DNA of 7,839 nucleotides from an uncultured Clostridia bacterium (GTDB taxonomy: Bacteria > Bacillota > Clostridia > Oscillospirales > Acutalibacteraceae): contig CANONE010000102.1 of assembly GCA_947567585.1 (NCBI GenBank), positions 1 through 7,839 of the forward strand, in the 5' to 3' direction. The notes beneath the pieces are model-generated. The model made no database searches, was not told the origin of the DNA, and worked only from the letters and a program-made list of their open reading frames with translations. Position 1 is the stretch's first letter, and each line of letters starts with the position of its first letter. A program made the position numbers and the translations under genes. Of this stretch, positions 7,811 through 7,839 are shown piece by piece.

Positions 7811-7839
7811 ATTTTATCCCGCCGGAGCCTATTTGTCAA
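7811..7839 (-). promoter_or_regulatory. consensus sigma-A promoter for the glutamine synthetase gene
   Basis: Read leftward, TTGACA (7839-7834) is followed after exactly 17 bp by TAAAAT (7816-7811). The start would lie near 7804. These hexamers and the spacing are identical to those of the aminopeptidase promoter at 3859-3887. The -35 box touches the window edge, so upstream control sites cannot be seen. Confidence 0.8.

Overview
The window reads as a chromosomal housekeeping segment from a moderately GC-rich, low-redundancy Firmicute, most likely a gut-type clostridium of the Oscillospirales (Ruminococcaceae/Oscillospiraceae). The basis is the gene set (DUF951, RF1 with PVT and GGQ motifs, M18 ApeA-type aminopeptidase, type III glutamine synthetase), Gram-positive Shine-Dalgarno sequences, sigma-A-type promoters and one TTG start. 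There are no transposases, phage genes, CRISPR, tRNA or rRNA.

Layout. At the extreme left edge a leftward gene begins (only about 11 codons, very basic, visible). A 348-bp divergent intergenic region follows. It holds a leftward intrinsic terminator that has no obvious gene to serve, then an extended -10 promoter firing right. That promoter drives a compact, probably four-gene operon: a 60-aa DUF951 protein, prfA (peptide chain release factor 1), a 537-aa in-frame fusion of a Sua5/TsaC threonylcarbamoyl-AMP synthase with a CoaE dephospho-CoA kinase, and a small membrane-anchored SLT-type lytic transglycosylase. The last three are joined by 1-4 base overlaps (TGATG and ATGA), which implies translational coupling. 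A consensus promoter (TTGACA-17-TAAAAT) begins inside the last codons of the transglycosylase gene and serves an M18 aminopeptidase with a TTG start and a very strong Shine-Dalgarno sequence. That gene ends at a 13-bp stem terminator.

The right third is a leftward type III glutamine synthetase (704 aa), convergent with the aminopeptidase. Its promoter lies at the right window edge and uses the same hexamers and spacing as the aminopeptidase promoter. Between the two convergent genes lies about 165 bp of strongly structured, non-coding DNA built from repeated modules. It looks like a dispersed intergenic repeat and ends in a hairpin at the glutamine synthetase stop codon.

Functionally the operon mixes translation termination (RF1), tRNA t6A modification (TsaC half), the last step of CoA synthesis (CoaE half) and peptidoglycan cleavage. 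Peptide turnover and nitrogen assimilation are encoded as separate units. I did not see a clearly new defence or mobile system. The best candidates for a second look are the TsaC-CoaE fusion, the orphan leftward terminator with a possible small RNA, and the modular intergenic element.
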